NCBI RefSeq assembly: GCF_001857945.1
Contig: NZ_CP017770.1
Coordinates: 2,914,001 to 2,978,000 of the forward strand
DNA length: 64,000 nucleotides
Source: Paenibacillus crassostreae
Lineage (GTDB): Bacteria; Bacillota; Bacilli; Paenibacillales; Paenibacillaceae
Reading direction: 5' to 3'
Part shown: in pieces, positions 1 to 8,303 of the stretch
Position numbering within the stretch: the first letter of the stretch is position 1
Layout: each line of letters begins with the position of its first letter
Notes under the pieces: model-generated
The model's input: only the letters and a program-made list of their open reading frames with translations
What the model was told of the DNA's origin: nothing
The model's database searches: none
Translations under genes and position numbers: made by a program

Positions 1-1
1 T

Positions 2-238
2 ATGAAAGTGCTAAGAAGAATGGTGAATGAGTTAGGCAAAACAGTCATTATCGTCATCCACGATATCAATTTCGCCTCTGTATATTCAGATTATATCGTA
101 GCTTTGAAGGATGGGAAGATTGTCAGAGAAGGCTCAACACACAACATTATTGATGCTCAAGTACTCTTGGATGTATATGGAATGGATATACATATTGAAG
201 AAATCAATGATAACAAAATTTGTGTATATTTTGCCTAA
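2..238 (+). CDS. Siderophore ABC importer ATPase, C-terminal part
   Basis: This is the last 78 codons of an ABC ATPase whose start lies before the window; the Met at base 2 is probably internal. The visible part has the H-loop region (VIHDINFAS, where His is the switch residue) followed by a short C-terminal tail typical of FecE/YclP-type iron-siderophore ATPases. Walker A, signature and Walker B are outside the window. The next gene encodes a siderophore-binding lipoprotein, so the pair resembles the end of the B. subtilis yclNOPQ (petrobactin) operon. The ATPase would sit on the cytoplasmic face and power ferric-siderophore uptake. The exact siderophore cannot be told. Confidence 0.85.
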   Translation: MKVLRRMVNELGKTVIIVIHDINFASVYSDYIVALKDGKIVREGSTHNIIDAQVLLDVYGMDIHIEEINDNKICVYFA

Positions 239-320
239 TGTAGGCCCTCAATTCAGAAATTATGATGCGTGAACACCATATGAAAGGCGCCAGTATGGTA
301 TTCCCATCAATGATTTTATA

Positions 321-339
321 GTGAATCATTTTCATAATC
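321..339. promoter_or_regulatory. Fur-box-like site
   Basis: The 19 bases match the classical 19-bp Fur consensus (GATAATGATTATCATTATC) at 14 positions by eye. The site lies in the 156-bp gap between the ATPase and the binding-protein gene, where an internal iron-controlled promoter would be expected. It is an inference from similarity and context. Confidence 0.4.
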
Positions 340-394
340 GTTTGTATTTATGAAATTGATTCTAGCATAATTATATTATATAGGAGTGATTCAA

Positions 395-1402
395 TTGAAG
401 AAGAGTGTGCTAGTAATCATGATGACTGTCATGCTGGCTATAGTGGTAGCCGCATGTGGTTCTAATAATAACAAAGAAGCTAACACTGCAACGAATCAGA
501 CGGAAACAGCAACAAATACAACGAATGCAGCAGCACCAGAAGTGGCAGCAGAGAGTAAAGAAATCACTATCAAGCATCAATTGGGCGAAACTGTCGTTAC
601 AACAAACCCAGAGAAGGTTGTTGTCTTTGACTTTGGTATTCTAGATTCACTTGATAAGTTAGCTGTTGAAGTTACAGGTGTACCACAAGCGAATATTCCT
701 CCATACCTTTCTAAATATGAAGATACTAAATATACCAACGTGGGAAGTTTGAAAGAGCCAGATTTCGAAGCAATCAATGCACTTAGCCCTGATCTAATCA
801 TTATTTCTGGAAGACAGCAGGATGCTTATGAAGAGTTGAATAAAATTGCTCCAACAATTTTCTTAGGCGTAGACAACACAAGATTAGTAGACTCTTTCAA
901 AGAGAATATGAATACATTAGGTCAAGTGTTTAATAAACAAGCAGAAATTGATGAAGAATTAGTAAATGTTGATGCTGCAATCAAAGAGATTCAAGATAAA
1001 GCAACAGCAAGTGGCAAGAATTCATTGATTGTGCTTGCCAATGAAGGCAAACTTAGTGCTTATGGGCCTGGTTCAAGATTTGGTATTATTCATGATGTAC
1101 TAGGATTTACACCAGTGGATGAGAATATCGAGTCATCGACTCACGGACAGACGATAACTTCCGAGTTTATTGCAGAGAAGAATCCGGATTACCTATTCGT
1201 AGTAGATAGAGGTAGTGTCGTTGTAGAAGGTGCGGAATCAGCTTCTGCAAAAGATACTGTGGAGAATGAATTGGTACAGAATACCAAGGCATTTAAAGAA
1301 GGACATATCGTCTATCTAGATCCGAATTACTGGTATCTATCCGGTGGTGGTCTAGTATCTATGGTTGAAATGATCAATTCGATCGGTGCAGCTATTCAAT
1401 AA
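395..1402 (+). CDS. Siderophore-binding lipoprotein of ABC importer (YclQ/CeuE type)
   Basis: Extracytoplasmic binding protein that captures a ferric siderophore for an ABC importer. The N-terminus is a lipoprotein signal: KK, a hydrophobic stretch, then the lipobox VAAC, followed by an Asn/Thr/Ala-rich linker. A Peripla_BP_2 fold follows (VVVFDFGILDSLDKL; DLIIISGRQ; LSAYGPGSRFG). I place the start at the TTG at 395, 8 nt after AGGAG; a GTG at 386 is also in frame but overlaps that ribosome site. About 335 residues, normal for the family. It follows the ATPase gene and ends in a strong terminator. Iron regulation is suggested by the upstream Fur-like box. Confidence 0.88.
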   Translation: MKKSVLVIMMTVMLAIVVAACGSNNNKEANTATNQTETATNTTNAAAPEVAAESKEITIKHQLGETVVTTNPEKVVVFDFGILDSLDKLAVEVTGVPQANIPPYLSKYEDTKYTNVGSLKEPDFEAINALSPDLIIISGRQQDAYEELNKIAPTIFLGVDNTRLVDSFKENMNTLGQVFNKQAEIDEELVNVDAAIKEIQDKATASGKNSLIVLANEGKLSAYGPGSRFGIIHDVLGFTPVDENIESSTHGQTITSEFIAEKNPDYLFVVDRGSVVVEGAESASAKDTVENELVQNTKAFKEGHIVYLDPNYWYLSGGGLVSMVEMINSIGAAIQ

Positions 1403-1426
1403 GAATATTAGTTTATTAATCTAGAT

Positions 1427-1455
1427 TGAAGCAGAACCGGCCATGCCGTCCTTAT
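1427..1455 (-). repeat. Copy 1 of the GGTTCTGCTT repeat family
   Basis: Read on the minus strand this stretch has AAGGACGG followed by CATGGCCGGTTCTGCTT. Closely similar plus-strand copies lie at 47838-47867 and 60277-60304. Here the repeat forms the 5' half of the terminator that follows the binding-protein gene. Confidence 0.6.
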
Positions 1456-1485
1456 ATGAAGGATAGCGTGGCCGGTTTTTTATTA
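1435..1485 (+). terminator. Rho-independent terminator after siderophore-binding gene
   Basis: A 12-bp stem (AACCGGCCATGC with GCGTGGCCGGTT, one G-T pair) with a smaller inner stem (TCCTT/AAGGA), then a run of six T within the 3' arm and tail. It starts 33 bases after the stop codon. Confidence 0.9.
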
Positions 1486-1585
1486 AAATATAAGAAAGTA
1501 TAAGTTTTACGCTATACATTATATCTTATATTTCTCGCTTAAACACTTACCGTCCTTATAAGGACGCCGAAGGCGTTTATACTTG
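1483..1585. repeat. Hairpin repeat element, copy A (decayed)
   Basis: About 103 bp nearly identical to 16240-16346. It has an AT-rich long inverted repeat, then the perfect palindrome GTCCTTATAAGGAC, then the small stem ACGCC-GAA-GGCGT. Compared with copy B, the left arm of the long stem lacks 4 bases and the right arm has one substitution, so this stem is imperfect. The element starts directly at the end of the preceding terminator, and its right end supplies the last two codons and the stop of the convergent glycosyltransferase gene. Confidence 0.85.
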
Positions 1586-2674
1586 CAGATTTCTGTATAG
1601 AGAAGCTAACTTTGCTGCCGTTCGGCTCCATGTAAAATGTTGTAGGACATCGCTACGACCGTTCGCACCCAACCGTTCTCTGAGGGATTTGTCTGTGGCT
1701 AGCTTCAATAAATAACTAGCAAATTGCTGTGGATGGTGGTATTGATCAACCAGGTAGCCATTATGACCGTGTTGTACGATTTCTTGAATACCGCCATTTC
1801 TTGAGGCTATGACAGGAATTCCAGAAGCCATGGCTTCAACGTTCACTAGGCCAAAAGCTTCATGCTTCTGTGATGGACAGACGAAACAATCGGCTAACCG
1901 GTATATCTTATGAATGGTGCTATGTGGTTTTTTTCCTATAAAAGTAATGGGTACACCCATTCTATAAGCCTGTAGCTTAAGACGTTTCATATAGGCTGAA
2001 GTACCACTTCCAGCAATAATGATATGGACGGGGATACTTCTACGTATAAGGGAGGCTGCTTCGATGAGTATGGGAACCCCTTTCCTTGGAATGACTCTTC
2101 CGACAAATAGGATGGTAAATGGATGACTCCCTAGATATTTTCTTCTAGTGGTAACCTTCTCCATTTCAGAAGCTACTCGGAAACGGGATATATCCACACC
2201 TAGCTCCACCTTCTTAATCTTCTTTGATGAGTCAGGGAAACGCTTCGCTAACTTCTCCTTTAAAGAGCTACTATTGGCGATAATCAGATCGGCCTTTTTT
2301 AAGCAGCTTGCAATACCTCTATCTTTAGGTACAAAAGTTAAGGAATGGAGGAAGAGGGTGACAGGGGTGCGAGGGAATGCCTGCTTTATTCGTGCCATAT
2401 AGTGAGGACGGTTATCGACTTGGATTACGTCGTATTTCCGCCCATTCATATAATGAAGCACGGAAGAGATATATGTCTTCGTGCTCCCAGATGGAACGCG
2501 GATGATCACCATATTCCCATTCAGACTCTGGTTCGGTAAAGTGGGCGAACGCTTACTAATAATGGTGACTCGATGGTTTCTAGCGAGTTGTCTAGCAATG
2601 GCAAGAATACATATTTCTACAGAACCACTACCGGGAACCGGGATCTGCTCCGGCGCTACGATTAGGATATGCAC
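1577..2674 (-). CDS. Glycosyltransferase family 4 (CotSA-like, spore-coat type)
   Basis: Retaining GT-B glycosyltransferase transferring a sugar from a nucleotide-sugar donor. The N-terminal domain opens with HILIVAPEQIPVPG and a Gly-rich acceptor-side loop. The C-terminal domain has ILFVGRVIPRKG and the donor-binding E-x7-E region (EAFGLVNVEAMASGIPVIASRNGG). I choose the GTG at 2674, 6 nt after AGGGGG, giving 365 residues and a start right at the first beta strand; the frame is open for 39 more codons upstream but these look non-coding. The divergent neighbour is a YheC/D-type spore gene, and CotSA of B. subtilis is a similar GT4, so spore-coat glycosylation is a reasonable inference. The last codons lie inside a repeat element, so the C-terminus may have been altered by insertion. 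Confidence 0.82.
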   Translation of the reverse strand: MHILIVAPEQIPVPGSGSVEICILAIARQLARNHRVTIISKRSPTLPNQSLNGNMVIIRVPSGSTKTYISSVLHYMNGRKYDVIQVDNRPHYMARIKQAFPRTPVTLFLHSLTFVPKDRGIASCLKKADLIIANSSSLKEKLAKRFPDSSKKIKKVELGVDISRFRVASEMEKVTTRRKYLGSHPFTILFVGRVIPRKGVPILIEAASLIRRSIPVHIIIAGSGTSAYMKRLKLQAYRMGVPITFIGKKPHSTIHKIYRLADCFVCPSQKHEAFGLVNVEAMASGIPVIASRNGGIQEIVQHGHNGYLVDQYHHPQQFASYLLKLATDKSLRERLGANGRSDVLQHFTWSRTAAKLASLYRNLQV

Positions 2675-2870
2675 TGTCTTCCCCCTATCGGTCAAGAATA
2701 ACCTGTTTGTACTCTTAGAGTATTCATTGTTGTAATAATAGGTAAGGTTTAAATCCCTAATTGAACGAATTATTAAATCAAAACGGTACATATGATCAAC
2801 CTATACAAATAAGGTTGTAGATGAATAGAATGTATAGACTTTCGGATATAAGCACAGGAAGGGGAAGCGG

Positions 2871-3611
2871 ATGGGTACAATAACTAGCAAGTGGATTAAG
2901 ACGAATGCGTTATTAGGGAACCAAGCGATTAGTAGGTTCATTCCGTTGACGCTTAGATTAACTAAAAAAAATCTATCAGATATGTTAGCAGCCTACGGTA
3001 TGGTCTATATTAAGCCGGAACACGGGACTCATGGAAATGGGGTTATTCGTGCTGAGCTGATTAAGGAACGAAACGCTTCATTCCAATACCAGCTTGACGT
3101 GAACAAGAAGACATTTCGGAATTACGACTCATTTTATCAATCCTTACGGAAATTGACGAAGAAGAAGAGTTATTTGGTCCAGAGGGGCATTCATTTACTG
3201 AAATATAATAAACGTAGATTCGATATACGTGTAATGGTTCAATTAAGTCCGAAGGGAACATGGGAGACAACAGGTATTATAGGAAGAGTAGCACATCCAG
3301 AGAAAATAGTTACGAATTATCATAGTGGTGGTAAACTCGTACCCATTGAAAAGTTGTTAGCACCTTATCATTCAGCGCGAACACAGAAGGCCCAAATTGA
3401 ACAAATGAGTCAACTTGGTGTGATGATCGCGAAGAAGTTACGGCAGAAGCAGAAGAGTATCCATCAGATTGGTGTTGATGTAGGATTAGATCAATCTATG
3501 AAGCCATGGATCATTGAGGTGAATACCAGTCCGGACCCTTATATTTTTAAGCAATTGGCAGATCTATCGATCTATCGCAAAATCATGAGATATAGACGTC
3601 TGAGAGGATAG
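2871..3611 (+). CDS. YheC/YheD-family ATP-grasp protein (spore-coat associated)
   Basis: ATP-grasp fold protein of the YheC/D family, known as endospore coat-associated proteins; the ligated substrates are unknown. Visible motifs: the nucleotide loop YIKPEHGTHGNGVIR near residues 46-60, FDIRVMVQ, and the metal-binding IIEVNTSPDP near the C-terminus. At 246 residues it is shorter than the usual 350-450, keeping the ATP-grasp core and little of the N-terminal extension. GGAAGGGG precedes the ATG at 2871. It is divergent from the glycosyltransferase, with about 196 bp between starts that should hold both promoters. Confidence 0.82.
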   Translation: MGTITSKWIKTNALLGNQAISRFIPLTLRLTKKNLSDMLAAYGMVYIKPEHGTHGNGVIRAELIKERNASFQYQLDVNKKTFRNYDSFYQSLRKLTKKKSYLVQRGIHLLKYNKRRFDIRVMVQLSPKGTWETTGIIGRVAHPEKIVTNYHSGGKLVPIEKLLAPYHSARTQKAQIEQMSQLGVMIAKKLRQKQKSIHQIGVDVGLDQSMKPWIIEVNTSPDPYIFKQLADLSIYRKIMRYRRLRG

Positions 3612-3630
3612 TTCGGCTCTAGGATGGATG

Positions 3631-3686
3631 AAAGAGGGATCCTTAGTTGTATGTATAAGACTGAGGTGCTCTCTTTATTTTTTTTG
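3631..3686 (+). terminator. Terminator after the ATP-grasp gene
   Basis: Stem AAAGAG/CTCTTT continuing through CTTAGT/ACTGAG with internal mismatches, followed by a long T run (ATTTTTTTTT). Confidence 0.8.
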
Positions 3687-3757
3687 CTTCTTTAAGGATA
3701 TACAATTTGTGCTTTCTAAGATATATTAAACGAAAATAAGAAAAGGGAGGTGCTTGA

Positions 3758-5383
3758 ATGGCTAAGGAAGTAGTCCGTAGTATCACCGTTAATCAGATTG
3801 GATATTTGACGAACCATAAGAAGATAGCATTATTCAAAGGAAGAGGAGGAACTTTTCGCGTTGTTAATGATCTAACAAAGGAAGTGGTCTTTCAAGGAGA
3901 AGCAGCAACCTCTATCAAAGATGAGGCCAGTGGTGTTAACGTCTACTCAGGAGATTTCACACATATAGGAATGCCGGGTCAATATCATATCGAACAAGAG
4001 GGTAGAGAACCATCAGGGTCATTCATTATATCGGATACGTCATATCATCAACTTCATAAAGGACTATTGAAAGCGTTCTATTATTTTCGATGTGGTGTGG
4101 AGTTAGAAGAATCATTCGCAGGGCCTTGGAAGCATAAGGCTTGTCACGTATCGAAAGGGAAAGTATATGCTCAACCGAATTGCTTATTAGATAGTAGTGG
4201 GGGTTGGCATGATGCTGGTGATTACGGTAAATATACAGGACCAGGAGCAAAAGCAGTAGCTGATTTACTATTAGCTTATGAACTGTATCCCGATGCTTTT
4301 AGTGAGCCGGTACCCCTACCAGAAAGTGATCGTGTCATGCCAGATGTATTACATGAGTGTCGTGTTGAATTGGAATGGTTATTTAAAATGCAAGATGCTT
4401 CAACAGGTGGTGCATTTCATAAATTGACAACACCGCATTTTCCGGCATTAGATGTTATGCCCGAGGAAGATGTAGCAGAGTTATACTTCTCACCGATTTC
4501 AAGTGCTGCAACAGGTTGCTTTGCTGGAGTGATGGCCATGGCTGCGCGTATTTATATGCCATTTAACAAAGGTTTTGCCGAGTCTTGTTTACAGGCATCA
4601 TTAACCGCTTGGAAATGGCTGGAACAGAATCCAGATGTAATTGGATTTAAGAACCCTTCAGAAATTTCAACTGGTGAATATGGTGATGAGCAGGATCTCG
4701 ACGAACGCTATTGGGCGGCAGCAGAATTATTCCGCACTACGGGTGACGAGTCTTATCAGCGTGTATTTATTACCCTGTCTCAGCAGCCTTTTTCTAAGAC
4801 GAATCTGGGTTGGGCTGATATGGGTGGCTATGGTACAATTGCATACTTCTTACATGGTGAGCAACAAGGGGTGGAGAGTGTATATAACGCGTTGAAAGGA
4901 GAATGGCTACAGGAGGCAGATCGTCTTGTTGAACAGTGTAGTCAGGATGGATATTCCATCTCACTTCGTACGGAGGATTATATATGGGGAAGTAATATGC
5001 TAGTTATGAATAATGCGATGCTTCTACTTATTGCATATCATGTACAGAAGGATGCTAAGTACGAGTCATGTGCGTTAGATCATCTTCATTATCTCATGGG
5101 GCGAAATGTGTTAGATATTAGCTATGTTACAGGATTCGGAGATCGTTCTGTAATGAATCCACATCATCGTCCATCTGTTGGTGATCATGTGATTCTGCCT
5201 GTTCCTGGTATGGTTGTAGGTGGACCGGATCGTGGACTGCATGATGACTATGTTAGAGAACATTTGCAGGGCTTGCCCGCTGCACAATGTTTCGCAGATC
5301 ATGAGGATAGTTATTCAACGAATGAAGTAACGATATATTGGAATTCTCCAGCAGTATTCGTAGTGTCACATTTTAATGGATAG
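3758..5383 (+). CDS. Glycoside hydrolase family 9 glucanase, probably intracellular
   Basis: Inverting beta-glucanase of family GH9. An N-terminal immunoglobulin-like CelD_N domain (about residues 8-95, starting ITVNQIGYL) precedes the (alpha/alpha)6 catalytic domain. Catalytic aspartates are in GGWHDAGDYGKY (D152, D155) and the general acid is E523 in the C-terminal NEVTIYW motif; VTGFGDRS with NPHHRPS is the conserved substrate-binding loop. 541 residues, complete. There is no signal peptide, carbohydrate-binding module or dockerin, so it should act in the cytoplasm on short cello- or mixed-linked oligosaccharides rather than as a secreted cellulase. AGGGAGGTG precedes the ATG. It appears monocistronic. 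Confidence 0.9.
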   Translation: MAKEVVRSITVNQIGYLTNHKKIALFKGRGGTFRVVNDLTKEVVFQGEAATSIKDEASGVNVYSGDFTHIGMPGQYHIEQEGREPSGSFIISDTSYHQLHKGLLKAFYYFRCGVELEESFAGPWKHKACHVSKGKVYAQPNCLLDSSGGWHDAGDYGKYTGPGAKAVADLLLAYELYPDAFSEPVPLPESDRVMPDVLHECRVELEWLFKMQDASTGGAFHKLTTPHFPALDVMPEEDVAELYFSPISSAATGCFAGVMAMAARIYMPFNKGFAESCLQASLTAWKWLEQNPDVIGFKNPSEISTGEYGDEQDLDERYWAAAELFRTTGDESYQRVFITLSQQPFSKTNLGWADMGGYGTIAYFLHGEQQGVESVYNALKGEWLQEADRLVEQCSQDGYSISLRTEDYIWGSNMLVMNNAMLLLIAYHVQKDAKYESCALDHLHYLMGRNVLDISYVTGFGDRSVMNPHHRPSVGDHVILPVPGMVVGGPDRGLHDDYVREHLQGLPAAQCFADHEDSYSTNEVTIYWNSPAVFVVSHFNG

Positions 5384-5737
5384 GATCGGATGGTATATAA
5401 TGAGTAGTCAAGCCATTTAGGACTAGGTTTGACTATTCATTATAATGTAAACAATATGAATAAAAAGGATATTTATAACATGTATAGAATTAATAGTCTT
5501 ATAAATCTATAAGAAAAGTGGGTCGATATATAAAGCTATAATAAAGGATATATGAAACTACAAGAGCGATTATAGGTAATACATAAAAGAAGTGAAGCAA
5601 TATGACCTTCATTTTTAGTTAACTTTATTCAGGTTATTGGGTATGTGGGATCTAGTAGTTTCCTAATTCACCCTTTTGATTAAATGTGAGGGAAGTAGTA
5701 AAGTTATATAGATATTAGTTAGGAGGTTCAGGCTATA
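5384..5737. other. 354-bp gap after the GH9 gene
   Basis: AT-rich. It holds an inverted repeat at 5397-5411/5429-5443 (ATAATGAGTAGTCAA with TTGACTATTCATTAT, one G-T wobble) that may terminate the GH9 transcript although no T run follows. The rest is presumably the promoter region of the next gene. No gene or recognised RNA was found. Confidence 0.5.
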
Positions 5738-6220
5738 ATGTATTACGAAGACAGCGAGAATTTAACAATTATGACCTATACACTGAATAGCGGTATTAAA
5801 GGAACCGTTCCTTTATCCAATAAACAAATTCAAGAATGGATCGAGAGTTATCGATCAAATACTAGATACATTACCACAATCGGTAAAGAGTTCTTCGGTC
5901 TTAATCCAGAGCTTGTGGCAGATTTCAAGGTACAGAATCGATTCTCCAACTATGTGGAGGTGATCAGACCTATCTCCATAGGAGATCAAGAGAAGAATGA
6001 TGAACTTTCGCAAGCTTATGAGGAGAATCTAGTATTCTTTAAAGTAGACTGCAAATGTGGGACAACGTATACAACTTACTCGCAATACTACACAACGAAA
6101 TGGTTTTGTTCAAAGTGTAAAGAGATTGTATTTATGGACAAGAAGAAGGGTAAGGTTCCCACCGACAAGGGTGAAGCTTGGTATATGACGAATAAATATT
6201 TTGTGGAGCGGGAAGCATAG
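5738..6220 (+). CDS. Conserved-looking protein with C-terminal zinc ribbon
   Basis: 160-residue soluble protein I do not recognise. A likely zinc ribbon is formed by C-K-C (residues about 110-112) and C-S-K-C (about 128-131), separated by an aromatic stretch rich in Tyr and Thr. The N-terminal 100 residues look like an alpha/beta domain without known motifs, and there is no signal or membrane segment. AGGAGGT lies 11 nt before the ATG. It is flanked by terminators on both sides of its transcription unit, so it is probably expressed alone. DNA, RNA or protein binding is possible but no function can be assigned. Confidence 0.75.
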   Translation: MYYEDSENLTIMTYTLNSGIKGTVPLSNKQIQEWIESYRSNTRYITTIGKEFFGLNPELVADFKVQNRFSNYVEVIRPISIGDQEKNDELSQAYEENLVFFKVDCKCGTTYTTYSQYYTTKWFCSKCKEIVFMDKKKGKVPTDKGEAWYMTNKYFVEREA

Positions 6221-6246
6221 AATTCAAATATATTAAACTATCAAAC

Positions 6247-6290
6247 AGAGGAACAATAGCTTGAGATAATCGGCTATGTTCCTCTTTCTA
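6247..6290. terminator. Bidirectional terminator
   Basis: Stem AGAGGAACAATAGC with GCTATGTTCCTCT (one bulge) between two convergent genes, with TTTCT on the plus side and TGTTTGA on the minus side. Confidence 0.8.
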
Positions 6291-6301
6291 TAGAAGAATG
6301 A

Positions 6302-7996
6302 TTATACTTTGAATCGTTCGATAAGAGAATGGAGTTTCTCCGACATTCCTGAAAGAATACTAGCAGAAGAATCAATCTCTTCTAGTGAAGAGAGTTGTTG
6401 TTGAGAGGCAGCGGATACAGTTTGTGCACCATCCGACGTTTGATTGGCCACTTCGACGAGGACTTTGGCTGTATCTACAAGGATATTTGCACTTTCTGAT
6501 AGCTGATGGACTGCAGTAGCAACATATTCATTCTGCGCACTAATGTGAGTAGCCGCAAATTCTATTTGTTCGAAAGAGGATCCTACTTCAGAGATTTGTT
6601 TGGTTCTTTCGGTTACTTGTGTGACTGTATTAAGCATACTATCACTAATATTTTCCATGAGGTGCATGGTTGTATTTACAACTGCAGATATTTCTTTCGC
6701 AGATTGAGCAGAGTTCTCCGACAATTTCTTTACTGAACTAGCTACAACAGCAAATCCTCGCCCTTCTTCACCTGCACGTGCTGCTTCAATCGCAGCGTTA
6801 AGAGCTAGTAGACTAGTTTCTTCGGCCATTCTAGTCATCACATGAAGCATATTTCTTATATCTTGAGAATGATCTTGGAGGCTTTGGATTGTTTGTGATA
6901 ATTCCTGAATATCTTTATTCATGAGAAGCATCTGAGCCACGGTATCGTTCATTGCTATTCTTCCTATTTGTGCTTTATGCAAATTATCAGAAGCTGAGTG
7001 AAGAGCTTGTTCTGTGCTTATAGATATCTCAGCAATAAAATTAGATATTTCAGCTATTTGTTGAGAGCCCACTTCTAGATTTTGTAATTGTTTTTCTGCG
7101 CCAGAAGCCATTTGCTCAATAATTATGGTGGTATGTTGTCCTGCTTCTCCAGATTGTTTAGAACTTGCGGATAGTTCTTGCGATGAGGAGGCAACTTGCA
7201 TGGAGGTATCGTTAACTTCACGGATCAGACTTTGAAGATTAGAAGTCATTATATTAATATCTGTTGCTAGCTTTCCGATCTCGTCTTTACTGTTAATTTT
7301 TAATGGTTTCAAGGTTAGATCACCCTTAGCAATTCGGTGAACGTTGGCTGACAGATGAGCTAGTGGATTGATCATTCTCCGAATGATGAGATGAATAATC
7401 AGAGCAGCAGCAATGAAAAGAATAGTACCTACAATGAATGGATATTTAAGCGTATCGATTGTACGTTGTTGGATCAACGGGGCGTCAACATTGATCGCTA
7501 ACAGGCCGACAATCTCCTGATTGGGATCATTATTTTTATATATAGGTCCGTAACCTGTCTTTAGTTGAACATCATCATATGTATATACTTCTGAGTAGGC
7601 TGAATGCTTCATACTAAGGATCATTTCTCGAGCATCTTCATCGAAATAGAAGGCATCTCCTGCTTTATAGCCTCTACTTTTTAAATTTGTATCAACAGCC
7701 AAAATTTTCCCTTCAAGAGATAGGATGTAAGCTTCCTTAAAAAGATCCTTCTTATGTACGATCCAATCTATGTTTGATTCTACTTCGCTAAGCAAGGTAG
7801 CGTCACCTTGGGCAAGTGCTATGATATCTTCGGGATCAACAAGGCCTGAAGTGATGTTGGCACATCCCACGGTTTCTATACCTAATGCCTCATCTACTTG
7901 TCTGTATGTAATCTGATAGGCAAAGATGCTAATTGATGCACCTACGATGATGAGTAGGGTAATTAAGGTTAATGTGACCCTTTTAGCCAATCCCAT
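6302..7996 (-). CDS. Methyl-accepting chemotaxis protein
   Basis: Transmembrane chemoreceptor. Order: N-terminal membrane helix (about 5-30), an extracytoplasmic single-Cache-like sensor (about 31-185), second membrane helix (about 190-210), HAMP, and the coiled-coil signalling domain with the hairpin tip ([28 protein letters not shown]). I choose the ATG at 7996, 8 nt after GGAGG, giving MGLAKRV; a TTG five codons upstream overlaps the ribosome site. 564 residues, normal for the family. Ligand unknown. It is divergent from cydA; the shared 300-bp gap carries redox-type operator sites placed on the cydA side. Confidence 0.92.
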   Translation of the reverse strand: MGLAKRVTLTLITLLIIVGASISIFAYQITYRQVDEALGIETVGCANITSGLVDPEDIIALAQGDATLLSEVESNIDWIVHKKDLFKEAYILSLEGKILAVDTNLKSRGYKAGDAFYFDEDAREMILSMKHSAYSEVYTYDDVQLKTGYGPIYKNNDPNQEIVGLLAINVDAPLIQQRTIDTLKYPFIVGTILFIAAALIIHLIIRRMINPLAHLSANVHRIAKGDLTLKPLKINSKDEIGKLATDINIMTSNLQSLIREVNDTSMQVASSSQELSASSKQSGEAGQHTTIIIEQMASGAEKQLQNLEVGSQQIAEISNFIAEISISTEQALHSASDNLHKAQIGRIAMNDTVAQMLLMNKDIQELSQTIQSLQDHSQDIRNMLHVMTRMAEETSLLALNAAIEAARAGEEGRGFAVVASSVKKLSENSAQSAKEISAVVNTTMHLMENISDSMLNTVTQVTERTKQISEVGSSFEQIEFAATHISAQNEYVATAVHQLSESANILVDTAKVLVEVANQTSDGAQTVSAASQQQLSSLEEIDSSASILSGMSEKLHSLIERFKV

Positions 7997-8136
7997 TCTA
8001 ATGTCCTCCAATATTGTGTAATTTAAAATTAATATTCAATATGAATATAGTGGAAGTAATTATATTAGCTTTTAAATATTTAATCTGTGGTTATTATCAC
8101 TTATCCCGAGAAAAAAAGAGTTTATTTTTTAATATT

Positions 8137-8243
8137 GTGTGACAAACTTCACAATCGAGTTCATTTTCGTCTCAAAGTGTGATAAATATCACATGTGCTT
8201 TTTGAAGTGTCTGGCACAATGTATGAATGTGATAAATGTCATT
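8137..8243. promoter_or_regulatory. Three Rex/Fnr-like operators upstream of cydA
   Basis: Three TGTGA-N6-TCA(CA) palindromes: 8138-8153 (TGTGA-CAAACT-TCACA, flanked so that it fits the Rex consensus TTGTGA-N6-TCACAA at 11 of 12 positions), 8179-8194 (TGTGA-TAAATA-TCACA, perfect) and 8228-8243 (TGTGA-TAAATG-TCATT, weaker). Rex represses cydABCD in B. subtilis through multiple sites, and B. subtilis Fnr recognises TGTGA-N6-TCACA. Either could bind here. Centres are about 41 and 49 bp apart. Confidence 0.75.
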
Positions 8244-8303
8244 AAATAAATTTGCTGATGATGTATTTTGATAACTTAACTATAGGAAGAGGGATTGGAA
8301 ATC

